From contig JAUZRY010000042.1 in assembly GCA_030949995.1 (NCBI GenBank), positions 1-59,981 on the forward strand: a DNA stretch of 59,981 nucleotides, read 5' to 3'. The notes under the pieces were generated by a model. That model had not been told where the DNA came from. It ran no database searches and saw only the letters and a list, made by a program, of their open reading frames with translations. This DNA comes from Ardenticatenia bacterium (GTDB taxonomy: Bacteria; Chloroflexota; Anaerolineae; Ardenticatenales; Ardenticatenaceae). Below are positions 1 through 10,351 of the stretch, one piece after another. The position numbers and the translations under genes were made by a program. The first letter of the stretch is position 1; every line of letters starts with the position of its first letter.

Positions 1-75
1 AGTCAACATGAATTGTTTAGCGAACACTGCATTTATCATTAAACATTTCTGCATGTGTTTTTTTTTTTTTTTGCC
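1..75. other. Low-complexity contig end with poly-T run
   Basis: The first 75 bases are AT-rich and include a run of about fourteen T at roughly 59-72. This is unlike the GC-rich sequence that follows and resembles the low-complexity tail at the other end of the window. I see no gene or signal in it. It is probably a poor-quality contig edge. Confidence 0.5.
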
Positions 76-547
76 TCATTGCCGCTTCAATACATCTCGG
101 ATCGTAGGGCCATTGTACCTGTCGGAAATAAACGGCGCGCGGATCCTTGTCCACTTCGTAGCTAATTTCTCCGACGCGCGGCGAGGGGGTGTACACAATC
201 ATGCACGTTCCCTTTGCCTGGGTGAGGCGCGGTTCCGGGGGGTAATTTCGTAACTGTTCTTTGACTTCGTGCGTATTGGGCGAGATCAGTGAACCGCTCC
301 TTCTGGACCCGAAGTCACATGCTGAGAGCACATCCGCCTCTTGGATGACATCGTGCGTCGTAGGTTTCGCGCACGTTGTAGCGCGGCATCGCGCCGCTTT
401 GTTCATCAGGTTTTCAAGGGGATTGCGCCAGGATCTCCAGAGCTGGCGAAGCGCAATTTCACGTCGTAGTTTGAACAGCAGCTCGGTGAGGACCTGACGG
501 ACGGTGCCGGCCATGGCGGGAGATCGCCTGCCATGGCCACGGATCAA
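17..547 (-). other. Open frame of unknown meaning at the damaged end
   Basis: A 176-codon open frame runs on the minus strand. Its C-terminus is encoded by the poly-T run (KKKKK), which argues against a natural protein end. The middle part (around YPPEPR and GEISYEVDKDPRAVYF) reads like protein, but I do not recognise a family. It lies downstream of the broken pyrC on the same strand and could be a fragment of the next gene. No clear ribosome binding site was seen. Because the neighbouring genes are riddled with frameshifts, the true reading frame may change within it. Confidence 0.2.
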
Positions 548-1229
548 GCCGTCAATGGCACCAGTTCACTCCAAGATGGTGTGAAAGATCGAAGGAGAGC
601 TTGGGTGGGGTGGTCGCCGGGCCGTCTCCAGCGTTGATAGCGGGTTTCTCATGGCGTGAGTGGGCGGCGATGTTTCCGCGCTGCCCTTCTCCGGGTGGCG
701 GAGGACGATGAGCATCAACGTTTCCTGTTCCGGCGTCCGGATCGTATCAGGCGAGATTCACCGCCCGCTCCACGCGCTGGAGGAGCGGGCGCCTGGGTAT
801 TGTTGATGGGGACTAGACGCTACCCCTAAGCGTTCCCATGGCGGCAATAAAGCTGGAAGAACGTGCGCGTGCTGGAGGGCTCGTAAGAGATAGCAAGCCA
901 CTAACACGCGATGATCGCAACAGATCCAACGCCGCCACAGGTTTCACACGGCGTCAGCCGCATACGCTCTGCCAGAAGGCGCAGAAGAGATATTCTAAGG
1001 TTTTGGCGATTGTGAGATTTGGGAGACTGGCCAAAATGTGCTGGCGTAAGAAAACTGGTTGGGGCCTGGCAGACCATTGAAGGAGACGCCCGCGGTTATC
1101 GACCCGACAGCGCCATGTCCTGTACGATTCTTGCGTCTGTCAAACTTCCTTTCTGCTGCCGACCGATCCAGTACCGAAGTGGGTTGTGGTGCCTGGCACG
1201 TCGTCGCCCGAGCCAGGGAAGCTATCCAC
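548..1229. other. No recognisable gene
   Basis: About 680 bases in which only short frames on both strands are open and none resembles a known family. Given the error density in the adjacent pyrC and gap remnants, a real minus-strand gene could be hidden here by frameshifts, but I cannot support one. Confidence 0.4.
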
Positions 1230-2400
1230 GTCCCGGCTCGTAAGCTTGACATCGCGCCTCGCAACTGTGTGCGCACCACACGCCCGCGAAGATGTAGTCC
1301 CGGCAAAGGGGAGACCAATCCACCCGTGGTGACCGCACCTGTTCCGGGCACCACCTCAGCCCCCTAGGTTTACATCACACGTGGGTCAGGTTGTGGAGCC
1401 CAGGGTGAAGGCATGGCCAAGTGGGGCCGAGTGTTGCGGTTAAGGCCGAGTCGCTCCATGGTGCAAGCGTCCTTCGTGCACCGCGGTGAGCAGGAGGGCG
1501 GCATCGATCGTCGCCGGCCGGGCACACCCGGTGGCGAGCGGGGCCAAGCCTCCTCCCGCGTGTGGGGGGCGTGATCGGTGGCCACGCAGTCGATCACGTC
1601 CGAGATTGAGCCAGAGGGCATCACGGTCAGCCGGCGTGATAGCCCAGAAGTGGGAGGGGCATCTGCCCGAAAGGAACCCAGACGGGGGGACGTCCTGTTC
1701 GGTGAAGCCACAGAGTGGTGGGGCGTCACTACTCACTGAGTCACCGGCAGCCCTCGCTCCTTGCAGCGGCCCGGATAACGGCCAGCTCGGCCGCGACTAG
1801 TATGTGGCGAAGAAGTGGACTCACGGGCACCTGTCATGGCAGCCAGAGGCGGCGATGGCCGAGCGCCATTGGCCCTTCAGCGCGTGGACTGGCAGCAGCT
1901 GGGCCCGGGAGCCGCGCCAACTGGCGCATGTGGGCAGTGAGAAGCTGGCAGCGATGTCGCCTCAAGCGGTGACCAAGCGTTTTTCGTTCACGTCTATATC
2001 ACCGCGGCCTGCGGCACGCCGTTGGAGAGAAGGGGAAGGGGAGCATTGGTGTGCGTGGCTCCCAGAAAGGGGCGTAGTCACAGCGAGCACCGGCTTGGGC
2101 ACGGCAGAGTTGCCTCCATAAAGGCCCTTTCGTCCACGATTGTGGCTGGTGCTCGGCATGTCGGCCAACACGAGGGGTGGCACACCACCGGCCAGCGCTG
2201 GAAACATGTGCCGGTTGCGAAGGACTCCGCCGTGGCACTCTCCGCCGCATCCGCTGGGTGAGCGTAATGGACGTCTACGGGGGGCCTGGCAATCGCCGGC
2301 AGCAGGGCTCACTTCTTCTCTCCTCGGTTCAGCGAACAAAGAGAGGCAACCTCTACACCAGCCGGGTTGCCTGTGCTGAAAAACCGGTTACAAAAGCCCC
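1230..2400 (-). pseudogene. pyrC: Dihydroorotase (PyrC), heavily frameshifted
   Basis: Pieces of a dihydroorotase are spread over all three minus-strand frames in the correct order. Near 2300-2180 there is an IDVH-like metal motif followed by ESFATGT and an ALAGGV...DMP segment. Near 1640-1580 is the diagnostic DVIDCVATDHAPHTREE block, which carries the metal-binding Asp/His of the cyclic amidohydrolases. Then come PLLLTAVHEGRL and TMERL...RPA, and near 1300-1255 the C-terminal block LRGRVVRTQLRG. The enzyme cyclises carbamoyl-aspartate in pyrimidine synthesis. At least four frame changes are needed, so no complete protein can be made from this sequence. The boundaries are estimates. The pattern suits an error-rich contig end at least as well as a real pseudogene, because gap next door is damaged the same way while its 5' part is clean. 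Confidence 0.75.
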
Positions 2401-2735
2401 CGGGGTGTAAGCGAGACCTCTCACCGCGTGATCAGGGGAACCGCACTCCGCGTGAACTTTGATCATAGCTTGCGCCCAAGGTTGTGGGCGCGCAGATACC
2501 ACACGCTCGGCGTCCCGGCAAATCCGGCCAGCCACTGCTGGACGTCATGTTCCAGTATCATGTTCACTGAAGGCGCCGAGTGCCAGGTGGCGGCGCTCTG
2601 TGAAAAGATGTGCAGAAGGGGTAGAGGCTTGCGAGGGAGTTCGGCGTCCTCCGGGGAGCTTCTAGGGAGGCAAAGTCCCAAAGAGCCTGCGGGCGCGACC
2701 GGCACACTCTTTCCGGTCACGCCCGCCTCTAGTAC
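2401..2735. other. Unassigned stretch between pyrC and gap remnants
   Basis: About 330 bases. Short minus-strand frames are open but show no recognisable motif. This could be intergenic space or the lost 5' end of pyrC. Confidence 0.35.
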
Positions 2736-3807
<1,072 letters not shown>

Positions 3808-3934
3808 TTAATGCTTTTTGGGTTTTGTTTGTCGAGCTCAACTGCTCCCCTTCGAGGTGTCCGCGTCGATGTGGGCATGTACAAGTCAGTATATTCCGAA
3901 GTGGCAGGTTGGCGAACTCGGCCAGGCCCACAGC

Positions 3935-5324
3935 TTACGCATGGGCCTTCAAGGCAGCGGGCAGCAGGTGGAAGAAGTGAACCGCGGTCTCTACACCTCT
4001 GTGGAAGTTTGGCAAGTAGAATTTTTCGTTCGGGGCGTGCAAGTTATCGTCTCGTAGCCCAAATCCCATGAGGACGGTGGGCATGTTGAGCTGAGTAGTG
4101 AAGAGGGCCACGACCGGGATGGATCCTCCCTCACGGGTGAAGATGGGGCGTCGGCCCCAGACGCGCTCGTAGGCATCAGCCGCCGCGCGCATGGCCGGAT
4201 GGTCACGGGGAACGATGGCTGGAGGGGTGCCGTGAAAGATACGCCCTTGGACTGTCACTGTAGGGGGAGCAATGTGCTGCAGGTAAGCCAAGGTGGCCTG
4301 CGCCACTTGGTCAGGGTCCTGGTTGGGGACAAGGCGCATGGAGATCTTGGCATAGGCGCGGGCCGGAATGACGGTCTTCGCTCCTTCACCGGTGAAGCCA
4401 CCCCAGAGGCCGTTCACGTCCAACGAGGGACGCCCACCGATACGCTCCACGACGGTGAAGCCGGGTTCACCCCACGCTCGGGGCACGCCGGTGTCAGCTC
4501 TTAACTCGGCCTCACCGTAGGGAATACGGGCCAACTCAGCACGTTCCTCTTCGCTCAGCGGGAGCACATCGTCGTAGAAACCGGGCACAGCCACAACGTC
4601 CGGTTGCATCGTGGAGGGCGGCGATGAGTCGGGCCAAGACGTGAAGCGGATTATCCACAGCGCCACCGTACATGCCACTGTGCAAATCATGGGCTGGTCC
4701 TTGAACAGTGAGTTCGATGTAGCTGAGCCCCCGCAAGCTGTAGACGATGCTAGGCTGGTCAGGTTCGAGGATGTGAGTGTCAGAGATCAGGGCCACATCG
4801 GCTTGAAGACGTTGGGCATGCTTTTGGATGAAGGGAGCCAAGTTGGGGCTACCACATTCTTCCTCGCCCTCGAGGAGCACCTTGATGTTTAAAGGAAGAC
4901 GGCCTTGGGTGTGCAAATAGGCCTCGATCGCCTTGAGGTGGACGAAAAGCTGTCCCTTGTCATCAGAGGCACCACGGGCGTACAGGGTATCACCCCGAAT
5001 GGTTGGTTCAAAGGGAGGTGTATGCCATTCCTCGACGGGGTCCACGGGTTGGACGTCGTAGTGGCCGTAGATCAGCACGGTAGGCGCATCGGGGCCGGCA
5101 CCGAGCCATTCGGCATAGACAATCGGATGGCCGGCGGTAGGCATCACCTGAACGTCGGAGATCCCGATAGAACGAATATGGTCAGCCAGCCACTGAGCGG
5201 CTTGTTCCATATCATCCTTGTGCTCCGGCAACGTGCTGATGCTGGGAATGCGCAGGAGCGCTTTGAGTTCTTCAAGGAAGCGGTCACGGTGCACACGCAC
5301 GTATTCCAGTGGGGTGGCTGCCAT
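3935..5324 (-). CDS. M20-family dipeptidase, one frameshift
   Basis: Zinc-dependent metallopeptidase of the M20 family (carnosinase/dipeptidase group), a cytoplasmic enzyme that cleaves short peptides. The N-terminal part shows the metal-binding GHYDVQPVD and ARGASDDKGQ motifs and the catalytic GEEECGSPNL. The C-terminal part shows the dimerisation domain and the TREGGSIPVV region, ending ...KAHA. The two parts lie in different frames that meet near 4600, where LIAALHDATGR changes to ...VAVPGFYDDV. Removing one T restores one protein of about 460 residues, the usual length. A GAGGAGG ribosome site precedes the ATG at 5324. It follows dnaN and parS on the same strand. Confidence 0.85.
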
Positions 5325-5390
5325 CAGACTTCCCTCCTCACGATTTTGGGACCGGCGATACCGGTCGGGCTTTGTCCGCGGCAGGGGTAC

Positions 5391-5406
5391 AGTTTCACGT
5401 GAAACA
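5391..5406. promoter_or_regulatory. parS: parS centromere site
   Basis: AGTTTCACGTGAAACA contains the perfect 14-base palindrome GTTTCACGTGAAAC (5392-5405) and matches the conserved bacterial parS consensus TGTTTCACGTGAAACA at 15 of 16 positions. It sits in the gap between dnaN and the M20 peptidase, 2 kb from parB. Known role: ParB binds here, loads as a CTP clamp, spreads, and with ParA moves the origin region. I found no second equally good site in the window. Confidence 0.88.
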
Positions 5407-5408
5407 CC

Positions 5409-6569
5409 TCACCGACCGCCCAAATGCATGGGCATGACCACGTGAACAAATTCCATTTCACTACCTACAGGCTTGAAGACCCCGGGACTGGAAGGAGTCG
5501 TTAATTCCAATGCCACCTGAGGACTCCCCACCACACCCAACACATCCATCAAGTAGCGTCCGTTAAACGCGATCTCCAGCGGCGCCCCTTCTACCGCGGC
5601 CGGAAGCACCTCCTTGCCACTGCCTGTCTCCAACGCCTCGGCGCGCACAATCAGTCGGGTCGCCTGCTCGTGAGTTTCCGCCGGAGCACCGGTGCTGTCC
5701 ACTTCAAGTCGTACAATGTTGGCCGCATCACGCGCGAAAATGAGCGCCCGGCGCACCGTCTCCAGAAAACGGACCCGGTCCACTACCACCCGTGTCTCAA
5801 AACCTTTGGGAATAATGAGCCGATAATCAGGAAACGTCCCCTCGATCAGTTGTGAAACTAGATCCACCTCTCCCATGTGGAAAAGCACCTGGTTGCGGTT
5901 AGGCGTTAGAATGATAAGCACCTCACCCCCCAACTGCTTCACAATACGACCCAACTCGGCCATTGCCCGCGCCGGCACAATCACGCGCAGAGGCGCCTCC
6001 ACCGGCGCCCCAAGCCGTGCGCTCCGCACCGACAGGCGGAAACCGTCGGCCGCCGCCAGCGTCATTCGGTCCTCCTCGAACTCCATCAGGACGCCCGTCA
6101 ACACCGGCCGTGTTTCATCCGTGGCCGCCGCGAAGACCACCTGTTCCACCACCTCGGCTACCACGTCTGCCTCAACCCGCACCGTCGCCCCATCCGTCTC
6201 CTCGGCCGTTGGCATAATGGGAAACTCCGAGGCCGCAATCCCCTTGATGTTCGCCGAGAGCGAACCACAACGATAGCGCAACGTCTCCGTGCGAGTGTCT
6301 ACCTCCAGCTCGATCTGCTCTGGCGGCGACTGCTTAACCAACTCATCGAAAGTCCGCGCCGGCACCGTCGTGGCCCCCTCCTCCTCTACACGGGCACCAA
6401 TCCAACACGACAACCCGATTTCCAAATTCGTGGCCATCAACTTGAGCCGGCCCCCGTCGGTGCCTATGTAGACATTGGCCAACACCGGCAACGTGCTCCG
6501 TGTGGCCACAGCCCGCCCAACAATGGAAAGCCCACGGGCCAAATTCTCCTGTAGACAGGACACACGCAT
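5409..6569 (-). CDS. dnaN: DNA polymerase III beta subunit (sliding clamp)
   Basis: 386 residues, the normal length for the ring-shaped clamp that tethers the replicative polymerase to DNA. The protein starts MRVSCLQENLARGL, and family features run through the three clamp domains (RSTLPVLANV, EFPIMP, TRPVLTGVL, ADGFRLSVR, TFPDYRLIIP) to the typical C-terminus VHVVMPMHLGG. The start at 6569 was chosen because GGAGGA lies eight bases upstream; a longer in-frame start lacks this and would run into the upstream gene. It lies 25 bases after the methyltransferase gene, in a minus-strand run with parA and parB. dnaN usually sits near the chromosomal origin. dnaA is not in the window. Confidence 0.96.
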   Translation of the reverse strand: MRVSCLQENLARGLSIVGRAVATRSTLPVLANVYIGTDGGRLKLMATNLEIGLSCWIGARVEEEGATTVPARTFDELVKQSPPEQIELEVDTRTETLRYRCGSLSANIKGIAASEFPIMPTAEETDGATVRVEADVVAEVVEQVVFAAATDETRPVLTGVLMEFEEDRMTLAAADGFRLSVRSARLGAPVEAPLRVIVPARAMAELGRIVKQLGGEVLIILTPNRNQVLFHMGEVDLVSQLIEGTFPDYRLIIPKGFETRVVVDRVRFLETVRRALIFARDAANIVRLEVDSTGAPAETHEQATRLIVRAEALETGSGKEVLPAAVEGAPLEIAFNGRYLMDVLGVVGSPQVALELTTPSSPGVFKPVGSEMEFVHVVMPMHLGGR

Positions 6570-6594
6570 CCCTTTCGTCCTCCTTCCTGCGTTT

Positions 6595-7524
6595 TCATTC
6601 CCTCGGTTCAGCCAGATCAGCACGCATCACGTAGATACCTTCTCGCACCGGGTACCTTCTCCCACACTCCTCGCAGATCACACCGACGTCCCTGTTCTCT
6701 TCTCGTGCCATCCCACCACACGCCGGACACCTCCACCGTGCCCCCGCAGGTGCCGGCCGCTGTTGGCGGACCAGCCGCGCCCGTATCATCAGGCTTGGCG
6801 TGAGCCTGAGCCGTGCTGTCGGCCCCTGAAGGCACGCGTCCAAGGTGGCTAGCCACCGGGCAGGAACCAACCGCTTGAGAACCGGCAGGCGGAAATGACT
6901 CACCGCCAACTCGGCGCTCGGCTCAAAGCCCACAACACGCAGCGCCCAACGTAGGTGGGCCGGATGATAGTCGACATTGAGCGGTACAAACTCATAGGGC
7001 GACAGGTCAAAAGGACGCTCCCCCGGCCGAGCACGCCTGAACGCCCACCGTAGAATGGCCTTGGCATTTCGCTTGTTGGCGAACTCCACCACGTAGACAG
7101 CCCCTGGCGCGCTCACCCGCGCCACCTCTTCCAATGCCGCTCCCAGATCGACTACGTGGTGCAACACACGCACCGTCACCAAAGTGTCGAAAAACCCATC
7201 CACAAAAGGAAGAGCGTACACATCGCCCTGCACCAAGTAGAGACCAGGCCGGTTGTCCACCCGTGCCCGCGCGTATTCGAGCTGAGATCGGGCGTAGTCG
7301 AGCAGGTATACCTCCTCGTATCCCCTGTACAGCTCGAAGAGCCGTCCTCCCCCGGCCCCGATCTCGATAAGGCGATGCCCTCCGGCTGGAAGCAGATGTC
7401 GCAGGGCAACTCGCTCCGCCAAATCCTCGTAGGCGCGCTCAGATGTCCAGAACTCGCTCTGGTAACATGATCCCTCGTAGTCACAACGAGGAACCTTCAC
7501 CAGCCTTGTGGGTTGGCCTCTCAT
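6595..7524 (-). CDS. SAM-dependent methyltransferase with C-terminal zinc ribbon
   Basis: 309 residues. The N-terminal half is a class I methyltransferase: motif I IEIGAGGGRLFEL (about residues 51-63), an acidic YLLDYARSQ strand, and QGDVYALPF...FDTLVTVRVLHHV typical of UbiE/Methyltransf_11. The C-terminus has a CPACGG...CEECGRRYPVREGIY zinc ribbon similar to Trm112-like domains found with small-molecule methyltransferases. The substrate cannot be told. GGAGG precedes the ATG. Lying between parB and dnaN, it is probably cotranscribed, but a role in replication is not implied. Confidence 0.85.
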   Translation of the reverse strand: MRGQPTRLVKVPRCDYEGSCYQSEFWTSERAYEDLAERVALRHLLPAGGHRLIEIGAGGGRLFELYRGYEEVYLLDYARSQLEYARARVDNRPGLYLVQGDVYALPFVDGFFDTLVTVRVLHHVVDLGAALEEVARVSAPGAVYVVEFANKRNAKAILRWAFRRARPGERPFDLSPYEFVPLNVDYHPAHLRWALRVVGFEPSAELAVSHFRLPVLKRLVPARWLATLDACLQGPTARLRLTPSLMIRARLVRQQRPAPAGARWRCPACGGMAREENRDVGVICEECGRRYPVREGIYVMRADLAEPRE

Positions 7525-7588
7525 CGTCCACGCCTCCGCAATCTGCCTGCCCCACTATACGCGCCTTTGCCCAGTTGACAAGCCCTTC

Positions 7589-8457
7589 TCATCCCACCAA
7601 CCGACGGAAAAGAGCGTCTAACTCCTCCTCGCTGTAAAAGTGGATGACCAACTGACCACCCCGTCGGCGGCGTCGGAGTTCAACTTTAGTGCCTAAAGCG
7701 ATTTCCAGTTGAAGGACCACATCCGAATCCACATTCTCCTGAGAAGCTGGGCCCGTGGCTGAGTTCCTGCTTCCTCTTCTGCCTTCCAGCGGCGCACCAT
7801 TGCCTCGGCCTGGCGCACGTTGAGCCCTCGCCGACGGATGGCTTCAGCAGCCCGCACCATCTCCTCCTCGTCCTCAAGGGCCAAGAGCGCGCGGGCGTGG
7901 CCTTCGGTCAACTCGCCCTCCAGCACCAAGCGCTGCACAGCTTCGGGCAACTTGAGAAGGCGCAACATGTTGGTCACCGCCACGCGGCTCTTGCCCACCC
8001 GCTTGGCAATCTGGCTGTGGCTCATTCCGAACATTTCGGCAAGCTGTCGGTACGCCCACGCCTCTTCCAAGGGGTTCAAATCAGCGCGCTGCACGTTCTC
8101 AATTAGGGCCCACTCGAGCATCTGTTGCTCTGTGGCCTCTCGAATCACCACCGGCACAGTGGCCAAGCCAGCCCGCTTGGCTGCCCGCCACCGGCGTTCT
8201 CCGGCAATGAGCTGGTACCGCTCACCCACTGCGCCTTCTTCCATGCGCGTCACAATCAGGGGTTGGAGCAGGCCGTGGGTACGAATGGAAGCGGCCAACT
8301 CCTCTAACTCCGCCTCGGAAAGGCGCTGGCGAGGCTGATGAGGGTTGGGAAGAATGTGCTGAATCGGCACCTCGCGAATACCCCCCTTTTCAGACCGCCC
8401 CTCGGCCGGAATAAGAGCACCCAGTCCTTTGCCAAGCCGTTGCCGTTTGCGCGCCAT
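7589..8457 (-). CDS. parB: Chromosome-partitioning protein ParB, C-terminus frameshifted
   Basis: CTP-dependent DNA clamp that binds parS. The order is canonical: the RLGKGLGALIP leader, CTPase/ParB domain with GERRWR (residues 86-91) and ENVQRADLNPLEEA (120-133), helix-turn-helix from about 142 to 165, then the helical linker. The open frame ends at 7693 with an odd tail. In another frame the true C-terminal dimerisation domain is readable (VELRRRRRGGQLVIHFYSEE then LDALFRRLVG), ending at TGA 7589-7591. The break lies near 7745-7752 in a GGGCCC run, so one base is probably missing. The corrected length is about 288 residues, normal for the family. AAAGGAGG precedes the ATG; parA lies 16 bases upstream. 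Confidence 0.93.
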
Positions 8458-8473
8458 GACTCCTCCTTTCAGT

Positions 8474-9322
8474 TCAACCCCCTTCTAACCGCCTCACCAC
8501 CTCCTCGGCCAGACGAGCATATGCTTGGGCGCCGGCCGAGCGAGGATCGTATTCAAAGATCGTCTCCCCGAAACTGGGCGCCTCACCTAGGCGCACGGAG
8601 CGGGGAATGATGGTCTCGAAGACCAGGGCGCCAAAATGGCGGCGCACTTCTGCGGCCACCTCTGCAGCAAGTCGCGTGCGGACATCATACATGGTCACGA
8701 GCACCCCCAACAGCTCAAGGGCCGGATTCAAGTGTTCGCGAACCAAGTCCACTGTCTGGAGCAGCCGCGACAACCCCTCTAATGCCAGATATTCCGCTTG
8801 GACGGGGATGAGCACGTTATCAGCCGCGGTGAGGGCATTGACCGTGAGTAGGCCCAAGCTGGGAGGCGGGTCGAGCAGCACGTACTCGTACTCGGAACGC
8901 AGGTTCTCCAAGTGTCGGCGGAGGACATGCTCCCGTGCCAACAGACTGACCATCTCGACCTCGGCCCCGGCCAAGTCCGGCGTGGAAGGTATTAAATCCA
9001 GCCCCGACCACGTGGTCTTGACCACACATTCCACCGCCGGCCGGCGCCCAATGAGCACGTCATAGATACTTGCTGCCACCGCTTTCGGATCACAACCCAC
9101 GTGGCTTGTGGCATTGGCTTGGGGGTCCACGTCCACCAGCAGCACACGGTGACCGGCCATGGCCAAGGCAGCTCCCAAGTTGACTGCTGTGGTCGTCTTG
9201 CCGACGCCCCCTTTCTGATTGGCCAGCGCGATCACGTGAGCGTCTGATGAGGAGCGAGCCGTCTCATCAGCACGGGGTGTGGACTTGGAGCTGGTCTCTA
9301 CCATCCGTTGTTGCGTCGCCAT
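8474..9322 (-). CDS. parA: Chromosome-partitioning ATPase ParA (Soj)
   Basis: 282 residues. The deviant Walker A motif KGGVGKTTT is at about 37-45, the DVDPQANAT motif follows near residue 67, and the Walker B strand YVLLDPPPSLG lies mid-protein. The N-terminus carries about 25 extra Ser/Thr-rich residues before the fold. Together with ParB and parS it positions replication origins. It overlaps the end of the upstream pfkB-like gene by 25 bases. The start at 9322 has a weak AGG; an in-frame ATG at 9304 that overlaps the kinase stop is an alternative. Confidence 0.95.
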   Translation of the reverse strand: MATQQRMVETSSKSTPRADETARSSSDAHVIALANQKGGVGKTTTAVNLGAALAMAGHRVLLVDVDPQANATSHVGCDPKAVAASIYDVLIGRRPAVECVVKTTWSGLDLIPSTPDLAGAEVEMVSLLAREHVLRRHLENLRSEYEYVLLDPPPSLGLLTVNALTAADNVLIPVQAEYLALEGLSRLLQTVDLVREHLNPALELLGVLVTMYDVRTRLAAEVAAEVRRHFGALVFETIIPRSVRLGEAPSFGETIFEYDPRSAGAQAYARLAEEVVRRLEGG

Positions 9323-10146
9323 AGTTCAACCTGATCGCGTGTCGGGATCGCCGATGTGCCCACACCTTCGACGGAAAAGGAGGCCACGACATTGGCAAAA
9401 CGGGCAGCTTCAGCAGCATCATCAGTCTCCCAGAAACGCACAAAAAAGGCAGCCGCAAACACATCGCCGGCGCCCGTGGGGTCCACAAGACAGGTCGCAG
9501 GACGGGCCGGGAACCGAGTAGCGCGCCCCTGGAGGTACACCCGGCACCCTGCCTCTGCCAACGTCACGACTACCAGGGGCAAAGCTTCCACCAACACGCG
9601 CACGTGTTCTTCATTGTAGCGCACATCCTCCTCGCTCAATACCAGGGCATCCACGCCCGCCAAGTCCCGCGCAGGCGCCTCCAGAGGACGATAGACCACC
9701 CGACCCTCTCCATCCCAGGAACGCATCCACCCTTGAGGCGTAGCCCCCACAAGAGATTGAGGAAAGGCCTGTGCCAAAGTCGGCGAGAGTTCCCGGGCAA
9801 TAGGTGCCAGGTGGACCACTGATGCATCCCGCCATGCTGGTGGTACATCGTCCAGGGTAAGAGGATCGGCCACAGCACGCACCCACTGAACGCGCCGGCC
9901 ATCCTCGTACACATTCTCAAAAGTCGTCGTCTGGGAAGCCGGCCGACAGTGAAGGGCAACACCACTCAGATCGGAGAGGACCACCGCATCCGGCGCCGCA
10001 CGGGTGACCACCCCCACACGTAGCCCCAAACGACTCGCCGTCAAGGCCGCATAGGCGGCCGTTCCCCCCAAGACATAGCCGTAGGGAGTGACATCTTGGG
10101 CAATGTGCCCGATGACCAAATACTCCACAGGTTCTACAGGGGCCAC
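9298..10146 (-). CDS. PfkB-family sugar/nucleoside kinase
   Basis: About 282 residues. The PfkB signature VDPTGAGDVFAAAFF near residue 230 holds the catalytic Asp and anion hole, and GGTAAYAA lies near the N-terminus. Such kinases phosphorylate ribose, adenosine, fructose and related substrates; this one cannot be assigned further. A GTG at 10146 was taken as start because AAGGAGAG lies at good spacing before it. The gene heads the run pfkB-parA-parB-methyltransferase-dnaN. Confidence 0.85.
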   Translation of the reverse strand: MAPVEPVEYLVIGHIAQDVTPYGYVLGGTAAYAALTASRLGLRVGVVTRAAPDAVVLSDLSGVALHCRPASQTTTFENVYEDGRRVQWVRAVADPLTLDDVPPAWRDASVVHLAPIARELSPTLAQAFPQSLVGATPQGWMRSWDGEGRVVYRPLEAPARDLAGVDALVLSEEDVRYNEEHVRVLVEALPLVVVTLAEAGCRVYLQGRATRFPARPATCLVDPTGAGDVFAAAFFVRFWETDDAAEAARFANVVASFSVEGVGTSAIPTRDQVELWRRNNGW

Positions 10147-10244
10147 TGCACTCTCTCCTTGCACCGAACGTCAAACCTGCTCAATACGCTCTGATTGTAC
10201 ACGAAACAAAAGGGAAGGGCAATGTATTTCATGGGAAGGCGATT

Positions 10245-10273
10245 TCGCCCTCCTCAAAGAGACATGGTATACT
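10245..10273 (+). promoter_or_regulatory. Possible promoter of the tdh-kbl operon
   Basis: TATACT at 10268-10273 is a good -10 element, with only a weak -35 (TCGCCC or TTCGCC) 17-18 bases upstream. It lies in the divergent 205-base gap between the pfkB-like gene and tdh, inside a short ATGG...CCAT repeat. Confidence 0.3.
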
Positions 10274-10351
10274 TGCCATGCCACAATCCGCGTACATGCT
10301 CTGCCCACGCGAGCTCCGCTCGCGCCAGGATCCTCAAAGGAGAGGTTCCCC

